This document shows, one piece after another, positions 15,169-22,676 of a stretch of 26,268 nt of DNA. The notes under the pieces were generated by a model. The model was given only the letters and a program-made list of their open reading frames with translations, was not told where the DNA came from and did not search any database. A program made the position numbers and the translations under genes. Each line of letters opens with the position of its first letter. Position 1 is the stretch's first letter. The stretch is taken from NCBI GenBank assembly GCA_040901775.1, contig JBBDYF010000137.1, positions 1 through 26,268 on the forward strand, written 5' to 3'. This DNA is from CAYLLN01 sp040901775. GTDB taxonomy: Bacteria > Planctomycetota > Planctomycetia > Pirellulales > Pirellulaceae.

Positions 15169-16992
15169 GTGACGCGACAATTTCGAGGGTGGCAAGTTCG
15201 CTGGTATGGGGCCCTGGTTCTAGCAGGACTGCTAGCGTTTGCGGTTCCCAATTCGGCCCAGGCCGAGCGGCCCGTGGGCCCCAAACTTTTGCCCGAGCGG
15301 ACGCTGGCCTACCTGCGGGTCAGCGATTCGCAACTTTTGGTCGAGCGGTTCCGCGACACGGCGCTGGGACGCATCGTGCAGGACGAACAGGTCCGGCCGC
15401 TCGTTTCACAGCTTTACAACTCGGCTCAAAACGCCTGGAAGCAGCTCGAAGAGCGGGTCGGTTTGCCGCTCGACCAGTTGCTGAAGATTCCGCAGGGAGA
15501 AATCTGCGTCGCCTATGTCGCGCCGCCCGAGCAGCGGCCGGGACTGGTCGTGCTGCTCGACGTAAAGGATCAACTGCCGCAGTTCGAAAAGCTGCTGGCC
15601 AAGGGGGAGAGCTTTTTGAGCGATGTCGGTGGGTCGAAAACGACCGAAAAAATCGCCAATCGCGACGTTAGCGTGTTTCGTGGCCCCGATGGTCAACAGG
15701 TCTATCTGCTCGAGCGCGATGGGACAATCGTGTTCGCCTCGAACAAGGAACTGCTCGAGTTCACGCTGAAATCGTGGGACGGCGGCGCGGGAGACAAGTT
15801 GGCCGACAAAACGCCGGCGGGCAAAACGCTGGCCGACAACGACAAGTTCAATTCGATCATGAACCGCTGTGCCGGATCGGTCGATGACCCGCCGCAGATC
15901 ACCTGGTTCGTCGATCCGATCGAATTGGTGCGGACCCAGGCTCGCGGCAGCGTGGCGGCGACCGGCCTGGCCCTGATCCCCGTGCTGGGGCTGGACGGGC
16001 TGAAGGGGGTTGGCGGCAGCCTGAACTTCGCCACCGGCGAATTCGACCAGGTGCAGCACATGCACGTTTTGCTCGACAATCCGCGGGCCGGCGTCGTTGA
16101 ACTGGTCGCCATGAAGTCGGGCGACACCACGCCCGAGAACTGGGTTCCCGCCGATGTGATCTCTTACAGCACGCTCAACTGGGATTTCAAACTCACCTTC
16201 GACAAGGCCGCCGTCCTGTACAACAGCCTCAGCGGCGAGGGAGAGTTCCAAAACGAAGCGCAGCGGCGGATCGGCGACCGGCTGGGGGTCGATTTCGAAA
16301 AAGAGGTGCTGCCGGCGATGCAGGGGCGCGTCAGCTACGTCCAGTGGATCGAAAAGCCGGTGCGGATCAACAGCATTACGAACCTGGCGGGCGTGAAGCT
16401 CAGCGATCCCCAGACCTTTCAGCCGACGCTGCAGAAGGTGCTCGACAAATTCCCGGATCGCCACGAGAAAAAGTACTTTGGCGGCGTCACCTATTGGCAA
16501 GCCAAAACAGCCGACCAGCAACCGGAACAAGGCGAAAACGACGAGCCCGCCTTGCGACGGCCGGAACCTTGCCTGGCCATCGTGGGAGACTATCTGCTGG
16601 CTTCCGACAGCACTGCCGCCCTGCAAGCCGCCATTCTGGCCTCGACCGACTCCACGCCCCGCCTGGCGAATGAACTGGATTACAAGCTGATTGCCAGCAA
16701 GATCAAGCGGCAGGTCGGGGGGGACGCTCCGGGGATGATCCAGTTCTCGCGGGCCGAAGAGGGGATGCGCTTCTGGTACGAAATGGCAAAGGCGGAAGAT
16801 ACCAAAAAATTCCTCTCCAGCCGGGGCGAAGGGAATCCGCTCTTGCGCGACGTCGATCGGGCCTTCAAGGACAACCCGCTGCCGCCGTTTTCGGTGCTCG
16901 CCAAATACCTGGCGCCGGGGGGTGGAATGATGGTCAACGACGAAACGGGCCTGCATTACATGTCGTTCACGCTGCGGCGGGCGATGAAGTAG
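15169..16992 (+). CDS. Secreted DUF3352-like protein
   Basis: This is a large exported protein of 607 residues. GTG 15169 follows a GAAAGGCGGAG purine stretch (15151-15161). It begins with a basic n-region, a hydrophobic core (WYGALVLAGLLAFAVP) and a likely cleavage site after AQA. The mature part opens LPERTLAYLRVSDSQLLVER and FRDTALGRIVQDEQVRPLVS, a pattern known from DUF3352-type planctomycete proteins in which a substrate-binding-like alpha/beta repeat occurs. Later segments (ITWFVDPIELVRTQARGS, WVPADVISYSTLNWDFKL) suggest two related halves. No catalytic motif is seen and the function is unknown. The upstream in-frame ATG 15052 would place 39 unlikely residues before the signal peptide. 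Confidence 0.75.
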   Translation: MTRQFRGWQVRWYGALVLAGLLAFAVPNSAQAERPVGPKLLPERTLAYLRVSDSQLLVERFRDTALGRIVQDEQVRPLVSQLYNSAQNAWKQLEERVGLPLDQLLKIPQGEICVAYVAPPEQRPGLVVLLDVKDQLPQFEKLLAKGESFLSDVGGSKTTEKIANRDVSVFRGPDGQQVYLLERDGTIVFASNKELLEFTLKSWDGGAGDKLADKTPAGKTLADNDKFNSIMNRCAGSVDDPPQITWFVDPIELVRTQARGSVAATGLALIPVLGLDGLKGVGGSLNFATGEFDQVQHMHVLLDNPRAGVVELVAMKSGDTTPENWVPADVISYSTLNWDFKLTFDKAAVLYNSLSGEGEFQNEAQRRIGDRLGVDFEKEVLPAMQGRVSYVQWIEKPVRINSITNLAGVKLSDPQTFQPTLQKVLDKFPDRHEKKYFGGVTYWQAKTADQQPEQGENDEPALRRPEPCLAIVGDYLLASDSTAALQAAILASTDSTPRLANELDYKLIASKIKRQVGGDAPGMIQFSRAEEGMRFWYEMAKAEDTKKFLSSRGEGNPLLRDVDRAFKDNPLPPFSVLAKYLAPGGGMMVNDETGLHYMSFTLRRAMK

Positions 16993-17054
16993 GGTGGCCT
17001 GCTCGGAATCGGTGGGGCTATCGATGCCAAACTCGAAACCGGCGCTACGCCGCG

Positions 17055-17501
17055 TCAGACGATCGGAACTTTGTAATATTCCAACGCCCACTCCTGCATA
17101 TAGCGGACCCGCACCGGCCGGATGCGATAGACGATGAGCTGCGGGTTGTCGAGCGTTCCCAGGTACTGCCGCAGCAGCGGATTGGCGGCCCAGATTTCTT
17201 CGAGCAGTGGCCGTTCGCTCGCCACTTCGGCCAGGCCGGTCAGCCGGACCTGGTTGTGCCCCTCGTCCAGATAGCACAATTCGACCCGCGGGTTGGCCGC
17301 GATTTCGGCCGTCTTGTGATAGAGCCGCAGGTTGGCAACGTAGATCGTGAAGCCGTCGGTTTTGACGGGCGAGACGGGCCGCAGACGGGGCTGGTCGCCG
17401 TCGCTGGTGGCCAGGTGCGGAAACCGATCGGCGGCGATCACCCCGAGCGCCAACTCGCGAACCTGTGCCGGATCGAGCGGAGTTGGCGTCGGTTTGGCCA
17501 T
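17055..17501 (-). CDS. Pyridoxamine 5'-phosphate oxidase-fold flavoprotein
   Basis: The 148-residue protein has the split-barrel flavin-binding layout of the PPOX-like family: FPHLATSDGDQPRLRPVSPV, GFTIYVANLRLYHKTAEIAA, NPRVELCYLDEGHNQVRLTG and AEVASERPLLEEIWA. This resembles general-stress-protein-26-like members that bind FMN, F420 or heme, rather than the biosynthetic PdxH, which is longer. The ligand and substrate cannot be told from sequence. ATG 17501 is the only good start. The gene is convergent with the DUF3352-like gene; only 62 nt separate the two stops, with a weak cggcg/cgccg hairpin at 17040-17052. Confidence 0.82.
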   Translation of the reverse strand: MAKPTPTPLDPAQVRELALGVIAADRFPHLATSDGDQPRLRPVSPVKTDGFTIYVANLRLYHKTAEIAANPRVELCYLDEGHNQVRLTGLAEVASERPLLEEIWAANPLLRQYLGTLDNPQLIVYRIRPVRVRYMQEWALEYYKVPIV

Positions 17502-17537
17502 GATTCTGGCGACGCGGCGATTGATCTGGGGAAGGCA

Positions 17538-17837
17538 CTAAATCGAACGACGAGATTCTCGAAATCGATCGAGCGATTGCACGCTTTCCCCGCTTTTTCG
17601 TCCCGCCACGAGACCCTCGGTGCTGATATGTTCGTCCACCGCCGGCCACTGGATCGCATAGCCATCGCCCAAGAGCTGCCAATCCTCTCGTTCTTGCAGC
17701 GAAGCGAGTTGCAGTCGGGGATACCAATCGAGCGGGATCACCAGCGAACGACCATCCGCCAGCGAGACTGAAAAAGCCGTCGCCGCGAAAGAAACGCTCA
17801 CGGCGATAGGCTCAGATTCAAGTACTAAAGAACTCAT
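17538..17837 (-). CDS. DUF2442 protein
   Basis: The 99-residue protein reads MSSLVLESEPIAVSVSFAAT, with a middle DGRSLVIPLDWYPRLQLASL and the family-typical end WPAVDEHISTEGLVAGR. DUF2442 proteins are small, of unproven function, and are commonly encoded next to DUF4160. The start ATG 17837 overlaps the end of the upstream DUF4160 gene by 20 nt, and a GAGGTTGGG purine stretch precedes it. An in-frame ATG at 17885 would extend it further into DUF4160 and is less likely. The last 15 or so residues are Ser/Arg-rich. Confidence 0.85.
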   Translation of the reverse strand: MSSLVLESEPIAVSVSFAATAFSVSLADGRSLVIPLDWYPRLQLASLQEREDWQLLGDGYAIQWPAVDEHISTEGLVAGRKSGESVQSLDRFRESRRSI

Positions 17838-18054
17838 CCCAACCTCGAAGCAGCGCTGGCAAATGTTGATGCACCAAACGTTCAATCACGCGCAGCTCGT
17901 GATCTGCGAATCCTTGGTTCCTGGCGAGAGCGATCGGCTCCAGCCAGAACTTGACGACTTGCCGATCGCGCTTCACGTGGATGTGCCGCGGTTCTGCCCG
18001 ATCCGAACTGAAAAACACGAACTGATAGGGGCCATCCGTAAGGACTGTAGGCAT
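17818..18054 (-). CDS. DUF4160 protein
   Basis: The 78-residue protein starts MPTVLTDGPYQFVFFSSDRA and contains EPRHIHVKRDRQVVKFWLEP, the conserved core of DUF4160, then a helix HELRVIERLVHQHLPALLRG. DUF4160 and DUF2442 are frequently co-encoded, and a toxin-antitoxin-like relation has been suggested for such pairs by gene context, but no activity is established. Here the two overlap by 20 nt and are probably one transcript with DUF4160 first. Confidence 0.87.
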   Translation of the reverse strand: MPTVLTDGPYQFVFFSSDRAEPRHIHVKRDRQVVKFWLEPIALARNQGFADHELRVIERLVHQHLPALLRGWDEFFST

Positions 18055-18078
18055 CGCGACATCTCAAGCCTAATGTGC

Positions 18079-18741
18079 CTACTCGTACACAAACTCGCCC
18101 ATGTAGGCGCTCCGGCTGCCGGGGGTGCTCCAGCGGGTGCCCAGTCCCTTGCCTTTGTACTCGGCTTCGATCGACACGCCGGCGACGAACCGCTCGACCT
18201 TGGCCAGCGGCGGGTAATAGGCGACCTCGTTGCTGCAGATGCAGTCGGTCTGGCGGGCCTTGCGGGTCGTAAGTTTCACCATGTCGCCGGCGGCCAGGTT
18301 GCCGCGCAGGTCGGTCGTATCGAGCGACATCGAGATCGGAGCCGCATCGACCCGCACGACCTGCTGACCGGCGCGACCCGAATGCGCTTTGACGAACTCG
18401 ACGAGCGCCGCCCGCTGTTGCGGGCTGGCCTTGTCATCGACGATCACCGCCGAGCGCAGCTCCTTGGGATCGTTGACTCCCTGATGGCCGAGCGTGCCCG
18501 AGGCCCGCAAGACCATCACAACCGAGAGACCGGCCAGATCGACCTCGCCCTGTTTTCCCGCTTCGATGGTCCAAGCCATGACTGCCTCGCGTCCCGCCAG
18601 GCCGGTTTCGGCATTGGCAAAGCAGGGGCCGGTATAAACCTGGCAGGTGCGTGTTTCCAGATACTTGCCGCTGATTTCGCCCGCGGGTGCAAGCGTGGGA
18701 AGTGCGGCGACAGCGAGCAAGGCCAACCAGTGGTACGACAT
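18079..18741 (-). CDS. Secreted DUF1326 protein
   Basis: The 220-residue protein starts MSYHWLALLAVAALPTLAPA, a signal peptide, then GEISGKYLETRTCQVYTGPC and FANAE, the beginning typical of DUF1326. Cysteines in TCQVYTGPC and in TDCICSNEVAYYP could bind metal or form disulphides. Function is unknown. ATG 18741 is chosen because GGAGGG (18749-18754 on the + strand numbering) lies 7 nt upstream; an in-frame start at 18786 would add residues before the signal peptide. The gene ends 24 nt upstream of the DUF4160 start on the same strand. Confidence 0.83.
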   Translation of the reverse strand: MSYHWLALLAVAALPTLAPAGEISGKYLETRTCQVYTGPCFANAETGLAGREAVMAWTIEAGKQGEVDLAGLSVVMVLRASGTLGHQGVNDPKELRSAVIVDDKASPQQRAALVEFVKAHSGRAGQQVVRVDAAPISMSLDTTDLRGNLAAGDMVKLTTRKARQTDCICSNEVAYYPPLAKVERFVAGVSIEAEYKGKGLGTRWSTPGSRSAYMGEFVYE

Positions 18742-18780
18742 AACGAATCCCTCCAGGGCAGATCGGAAGTGGGCGTGGGC

Positions 18781-18806
18781 AGTCAATCGAAACAGTCAAT
18801 CGAAAC
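18781..18806. repeat. 13-bp tandem duplication upstream of the DUF1326 gene
   Basis: agtcaatcgaaac occurs twice in direct succession (18781-18793 and 18794-18806). On the - strand each copy contains TTGACT, a -35-like hexamer, about 40 nt upstream of the DUF1326 start. No matching -10 at 17 nt was found. It may be a paired operator or a simple slippage product. Confidence 0.4.
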
Positions 18807-18911
18807 AAGCAACTTTGATTTTATCGCTGGCGGCGGAACTTGGCTACACAATTGTGCGATAGTTCAGGACTTTAGGACTTTCGCACAGCAAGTATGGCGG
18901 TGGCACACGAG

Positions 18912-19853
18912 CTACTCTGGCCACGTTCCCACGCGCTCGACCGTGGCGGTCGCCCGTTCTTTGTCGGCCAGCCAGCGGAACAGGTACCGTGCTGTCGCCG
19001 GCTTCAACTCGCCGGCCGCCTCTTGCCAGGTTCGAGTGCCCGCTTTCACCTCTTGCACCTGCACCAGGTGAACGCCGAACGAGGTGGCGACGGGCGGGCT
19101 GATCTCGCCAGGTTGCAGCGCGAACGCGGCCTCCGAAAACGCCGCGGGCATCGGCTCGTGCCGCTCGATCCAGCCCAGATCGCCGCCGCTTTGGGCACTG
19201 GGACCAGCGGAATGTTGCGCCGCTGCCTGGGCAAAGCTCAGCTTGCCGGCCACGATCTGGCCCCGCACCTCATCCGCTTTGGCCCCTGCATTTGCCAGTG
19301 CCGTCGCATCGTCCGCCGAAGCCTTAAAAAGGATGTGCGCCACCTTGAGCCGCGTGCCGTCGAAATCGCGCCGATTCGCCAGGTAGTATTTTTCGAAGTT
19401 CGCTTCCGTCAGGTGCCGATCCAGATACTTCTGCCACGAAAGCTGCCAGTGCAAGGCGTGCCGCACGTCGGCCAGCGTCGTTCCCGACCGCTCGGCACGC
19501 TCGGCCAAGGTCGCGTCGCGGGCGGCCAGTTCCTTCTCCAATTGGGCTAGGGCAAAATCGACATCCGCCCCGCTCGCCGCTTCGCCGGTTCGGACCAGCC
19601 GCCGCAAGATGAGGCGGCGGTCGATCACCTGATCGAGCGTGGCCTCCAGCAGCACGCGCCGTTGGCCGACCGTCGGCTCGCGGCCGCGAACGGCCGCTTC
19701 CGCCGCGCGGATCACCTCGGCTTCGCGGATTGCTTCGCCGTCGATTGTGGCGACAATCCGGGCCTGCCCAGGCTCGTCGGCACCAGCGGCACCAGCGGCA
19801 GCGCACCAGACGAGCGGCAGAACGACGAGTAGCAGGAAGGGGGCGCGCGTCAC
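18912..19853 (-). CDS. Periplasmic SurA/PpiC-like peptidyl-prolyl isomerase
   Basis: The 313-residue chaperone/isomerase acts outside the inner membrane. A signal peptide is present (MTRAPFLLLVVLPLVWCAAA). The N-terminal SurA-like helical region (about 35-165) includes VATIDGEAIREAEVIRAAEA. A parvulin rotamase domain lies at about 168-275: LKVAHILFKA, then SFAQAAAQHSAGPSAQSGGD, LGWIERHEPMPAAFSEAAFA and FGVHLVQVQEV. The GTG start overlaps the TGA of the upstream gene (GTGA), indicating translational coupling. It could help fold outer-membrane or secreted proteins, perhaps including substrates of the secretion system, but no direct link is visible. Confidence 0.88.
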   Translation of the reverse strand: MTRAPFLLLVVLPLVWCAAAGAAGADEPGQARIVATIDGEAIREAEVIRAAEAAVRGREPTVGQRRVLLEATLDQVIDRRLILRRLVRTGEAASGADVDFALAQLEKELAARDATLAERAERSGTTLADVRHALHWQLSWQKYLDRHLTEANFEKYYLANRRDFDGTRLKVAHILFKASADDATALANAGAKADEVRGQIVAGKLSFAQAAAQHSAGPSAQSGGDLGWIERHEPMPAAFSEAAFALQPGEISPPVATSFGVHLVQVQEVKAGTRTWQEAAGELKPATARYLFRWLADKERATATVERVGTWPE

Positions 19854-21163
19854 GGCAGGTCGATCCCCTGGAGCTCGAATTCGACGGGCACGCGAATCAT
19901 CGCCGCTGCCGTGCGATAGACGAACTTATGGCCCGCGGGGGTTCCCATTTCGCCCAGATCGAATTTGTACGACAGGCCCACTTCGTTATCCGCCAGCAGC
20001 GTCGCTTCGACCCCGACATTGTCGATCCGGTTCCCCTTGGGGTCGGTCACAAAGCACTCGTTGTTGTAGATCCAGCCCCGGTGCGATTCGAGCGCGTTGG
20101 CCGCCTTGTCGAAAGCGACCCGCATGTTCACTTCGTAAATGTCTCCGTTCTTGCGACACTGATCGACGATGACCGTCGCTCCGCCCCGCTCGAGCTCCGA
20201 CGCCTTCAGCTTGTCGAGTCCCGCGAACTCGAACGACTCGACCTTGCCCAGCACGACCGCCGTCAGCTTCCCCTTGATCGACGCGATTTGCTTGACGCTG
20301 CGGTCGGGTGCCTGCAAGGGTATTTCCAGCTCGACCGCTGCATTGGTCGTTTCGATGGGAACTTCGAGCTTTCCTTCGCTGCCGTCCACCAAAATTGCAT
20401 TGCCCGCTTCGTCGGTCGCCGACACCTCGTCCAACGGCTGCTCGATCACGATCGGGCGGATCCGCGGCTCCCAGGCGACATCGATCGCCAGGCGAAGCGA
20501 ACGATTCGACGTATTGCGCAGGTCGCGGGTTGCGTCGATGCGCGTCGGCTCGAGGCGGAACAGGCCGCTATAGGCAGCCTGACCCACCCGCGGCACCGCC
20601 TCTTCGCCGCGGGCCGTGTAGGCGAGCGCCCCATCTTCTTCGTCGAAGTTGTAGAGCGACAGTTCCGCGGCATCGAGCACGGTGTCGAGCGCCTGCCAGA
20701 AGGGAACCCCCTTTAGCTCGACCTTGATCGTGGGGTCGCGCGGCTCCTGATTGAACCGCTCGCGGTAATCGACCAGTGCGTTGCCCGACTGTTTGGTCAG
20801 TTCGGCCAGCGCCTGCGACACGGGCATTTCTCCCGCCAGCGTCACCAGGGCCGACTTGGTCGTCGCCTCGATCGCCAATTTCATGAGCGCCGAACGGACG
20901 CGCCCCAGCCGGTTGCTCACTTCCGCGGGAGTCCGGTCGGTCACATCGGGCAAGAGGGGGAGCACATCGGCTCCCAGCTCGACCAGCGCTTTCTCGGCCG
21001 CTTCGCGCTTGTCTTGCTCGTTGCTATCGAGCTGGCGGACGAGCAGCTTCACCTTTCCGGCCAGCTCCGCCTTTGCATCGCCCGCCGGTTTGGCGGCTGG
21101 AGCTTGTCCTGCGGCGACTTGCCCCGCGGCAAGCAGACATACCAACAGCAGCGATTGAATCAC
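19850..21163 (-). CDS. Secreted protein with STN/N0-like segment, coupled to the parvulin gene
   Basis: The 437-residue exported protein is of unknown function. GTG 21163 is chosen because GGGAGGA lies 6 nt upstream; a TTG at 21178 would place that sequence inside the gene. The signal peptide is VIQSLLLVCLLAAGQVAAGQ. An Ala/Lys/Glu-rich helical part (about 28-100, with KREAAEKALVELGADVLPLL) resembles a HEAT-like unit. Residues about 105-190 (MPVSQALAELTKQSGNALVD, then VPFWQALDTVLDAAELSLYN) resemble the small STN/N0 domain found before secretins and TonB receptors. The rest is beta-rich (about 195-437). It overlaps the isomerase gene by 4 nt, so the two products may act together. Confidence 0.72.
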   Translation of the reverse strand: MIQSLLLVCLLAAGQVAAGQAPAAKPAGDAKAELAGKVKLLVRQLDSNEQDKREAAEKALVELGADVLPLLPDVTDRTPAEVSNRLGRVRSALMKLAIEATTKSALVTLAGEMPVSQALAELTKQSGNALVDYRERFNQEPRDPTIKVELKGVPFWQALDTVLDAAELSLYNFDEEDGALAYTARGEEAVPRVGQAAYSGLFRLEPTRIDATRDLRNTSNRSLRLAIDVAWEPRIRPIVIEQPLDEVSATDEAGNAILVDGSEGKLEVPIETTNAAVELEIPLQAPDRSVKQIASIKGKLTAVVLGKVESFEFAGLDKLKASELERGGATVIVDQCRKNGDIYEVNMRVAFDKAANALESHRGWIYNNECFVTDPKGNRIDNVGVEATLLADNEVGLSYKFDLGEMGTPAGHKFVYRTAAAMIRVPVEFELQGIDLP

Positions 21164-21169
21164 GGCAAA

Positions 21170-21176
21170 TCCTCCC
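21170..21176 (-). promoter_or_regulatory. Shine-Dalgarno sequence deciding the GTG 21163 start
   Basis: GGGAGGA on the - strand, 6 nt before GTG. It excludes the longer reading from TTG 21178. Confidence 0.65.
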
Positions 21177-21198
21177 AAGCGTTAGGTTTGCCCGTATT

Positions 21199-21552
21199 CT
21201 ACGTCCGCTGGCCGTTGAACTCTACCTGCGTGGCCTGGGCGATGGTCGCTTCCAGCCGCTCGCGCTCGTGCCGCGCGGCGATCGTTACAGCCTGCAAGGC
21301 GGCCAGCTTTGTGTCGATCTCGGCTCGCAGTTCGCGAGCCGCGTCGTGCATCTCGACGTGCCAGCGGTCGAGCTCGCGCGGGGGATAGGCGGGCAACGCC
21401 GAAACCTGCCGCTCGACAGACAGCCCCGTGGGTTGCTCGATAGACTTTCGCCGAATCGCGCGCCGCCAGCGCACCAGTATCGCCACGGCCAGCGCCAGGC
21501 CGGCGACCATCAACAGCGAGCTGGGGTTCTCGATCGAAAACATGAGCCGCAT
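21199..21552 (-). CDS. Small single-pass membrane protein, unknown function
   Basis: The 117-residue protein starts MRLMFSIENPSSLLMVAGLA; an in-frame ATG 9 nt later is an alternative. One transmembrane helix (about 13-28) is followed by a strongly basic segment (RWRRAIRRKS), which suggests a cytoplasmic C-terminus. A predicted long helix (about 62-108, RWHVEMHDAARELRAEIDTK) then suggests a coiled coil. No domain was recognised. It lies 35 nt upstream of the STN-like gene and 51 nt downstream of the DUF6807 gene on the same strand, so it may share a transcript with them. Confidence 0.65.
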   Translation of the reverse strand: MRLMFSIENPSSLLMVAGLALAVAILVRWRRAIRRKSIEQPTGLSVERQVSALPAYPPRELDRWHVEMHDAARELRAEIDTKLAALQAVTIAARHERERLEATIAQATQVEFNGQRT

Positions 21553-21603
21553 GGTAGCCGAGGCTTCCCCGACTCACCAAGGCGAATCTTTTCGTGCCTG
21601 CCG

Positions 21604-22626
21604 CTACTCTCCCGCCAGCCGGTGGTATTCGGCTGCCAGGGCCGCCAGGTCCGTTTTCTGGTCGAGCCTGGCCGCATACGACCAGACGCCGAACCGCAGG
21701 CGAAGCGATTCGCCCGGTTTCACCTCCAGGCTGCTGGCGGGGCCCATTTTCGTAAAGGCTTGCTGGCCAAAGGGATTGGCTACCAACAGGCCGTAATCGC
21801 GGGCGTGCATCCACGAGCGGCGGAAGTTGCCCGAATGCGGGACGAGCAAAAGGCCGATCCGGACCTTCCGTCCTGAGTTTTGCGTGACGACGCCGCTGTA
21901 GTCGCACCAGTCGGCTGGCCGGCCCCAAACTTCGTTCTCGTTCCGGTCCCCCGCGCTGTTGGCGATCGTGCCGGTGCCCCCTTTCACTGCGACGGGCGTC
22001 GCCAGGCGAATGCCCAGGCCCATCTCTTCCTGATCGCCAAACGCAAACGGCTCGTTGCCGGAAAAAGTGCTGTCGAACGCAATCAAATAGCCGTTGCGGG
22101 TGGCGTGAACTGTGTGCCGTGCGATCTCCTCGCAAATCGTCTTGTCGCCGGCGACATACCGGTTCCTCACCGCAAATCGGGCGACGCCGTCTTTGCCCTC
22201 CGCCTTGGCCGTCGCGCGCTCGACGAACAGGGCGTGCTCCACGCGTCCCTTGTTCCGCCAGAAATCGCCGCCGCCAATATCGCCAAAGGCGAGCCAGATG
22301 CCGGGATGCATCGTGGCGTGATCGGTGGCGTCGATCCCTGTACGCGGCGGATGATGCCGCGTGATTTGCCGGCCGCCGGGCACGTGGACGTGGGCAAAAT
22401 AGGGACGCTGAATTTCCCGGTCGCCAAAGACATATGTTGCCATCGGCCCCGCGTCGCTGGTAAACACCAACCGGTCGGCCTGCTGCTCGACCTGGATTTT
22501 GTGCGGCAAGCGATCGCTGATCTCGGCCCGGCCTGGCAAGGGCAGAATTGAAATCAGGAGAATCGCAATGCAGAGCGATCGCAATTCGCGCAGGCGATCT
22601 GCCGTTAAGAGCCGCAGAGCCGGCAC
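21604..22626 (-). CDS. Secreted DUF6807 (PmoA-like) protein
   Basis: This exported protein of the DUF6807 type is common in planctomycetes and often found near sugar or oxidoreductase genes; its biochemical role is not established. Typical segments are YFAHVHVPGGRQITRHHPPR, DATDHATMHPGIWLAFGDIG, DFWRNKGRV and a C-terminal SLEVKPGESLRLRFGVWSY. The signal peptide is SLCIAILLISILPLPGRA. I set the start at GTG 22626, which gives 340 residues and a normal n-region. ATG 22659 (with GGAG upstream) and ATG 22689 are alternatives, but the codons from 22659 to about 22642 coincide with what looks like a dispersed repeat. The dehydrogenase three genes upstream is a family that often accompanies DUF6807 in sugar catabolism loci, but the restriction genes now separate them. 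Confidence 0.8.
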   Translation of the reverse strand: MPALRLLTADRLRELRSLCIAILLISILPLPGRAEISDRLPHKIQVEQQADRLVFTSDAGPMATYVFGDREIQRPYFAHVHVPGGRQITRHHPPRTGIDATDHATMHPGIWLAFGDIGGGDFWRNKGRVEHALFVERATAKAEGKDGVARFAVRNRYVAGDKTICEEIARHTVHATRNGYLIAFDSTFSGNEPFAFGDQEEMGLGIRLATPVAVKGGTGTIANSAGDRNENEVWGRPADWCDYSGVVTQNSGRKVRIGLLLVPHSGNFRRSWMHARDYGLLVANPFGQQAFTKMGPASSLEVKPGESLRLRFGVWSYAARLDQKTDLAALAAEYHRLAGE

Positions 22627-22641
22627 TTCACATTCAGTTTG

Positions 22642-22668
22642 ATTCCGATCTGCGTCCATTTGTGGCTG
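22642..22668. repeat. Possible degenerate copy of a dispersed intergenic repeat
   Basis: The + strand contains ATCTGCGTCCATTTGTGGCT (22648-22667). From memory this resembles a short, strikingly recurrent intergenic repeat of environmental bacterial genomes (ATCTGYGTYCATCTGTGG type). There is only one copy here, so the identification rests on recall and cannot be confirmed in the window. Confidence 0.35.
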
Positions 22669-22676
22669 TCTCCGAC

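Noticed and set aside
17040..17052. cggcg/cgccg hairpin as a terminator between convergent genes
   Set aside because: A 5-bp stem without T-tract is expected by chance in such GC-rich DNA; position is the only support.
15406..17727. Antisense open frame of 773 codons covering the DUF3352-like gene and PPOX gene
   Set aside because: It is a shadow of two well supported genes; no family motif in its translation.
17863..19071. + strand open frame of 402 codons
   Set aside because: It is antisense to the DUF4160 and DUF1326 genes, which have recognisable families and a good ribosome binding site.
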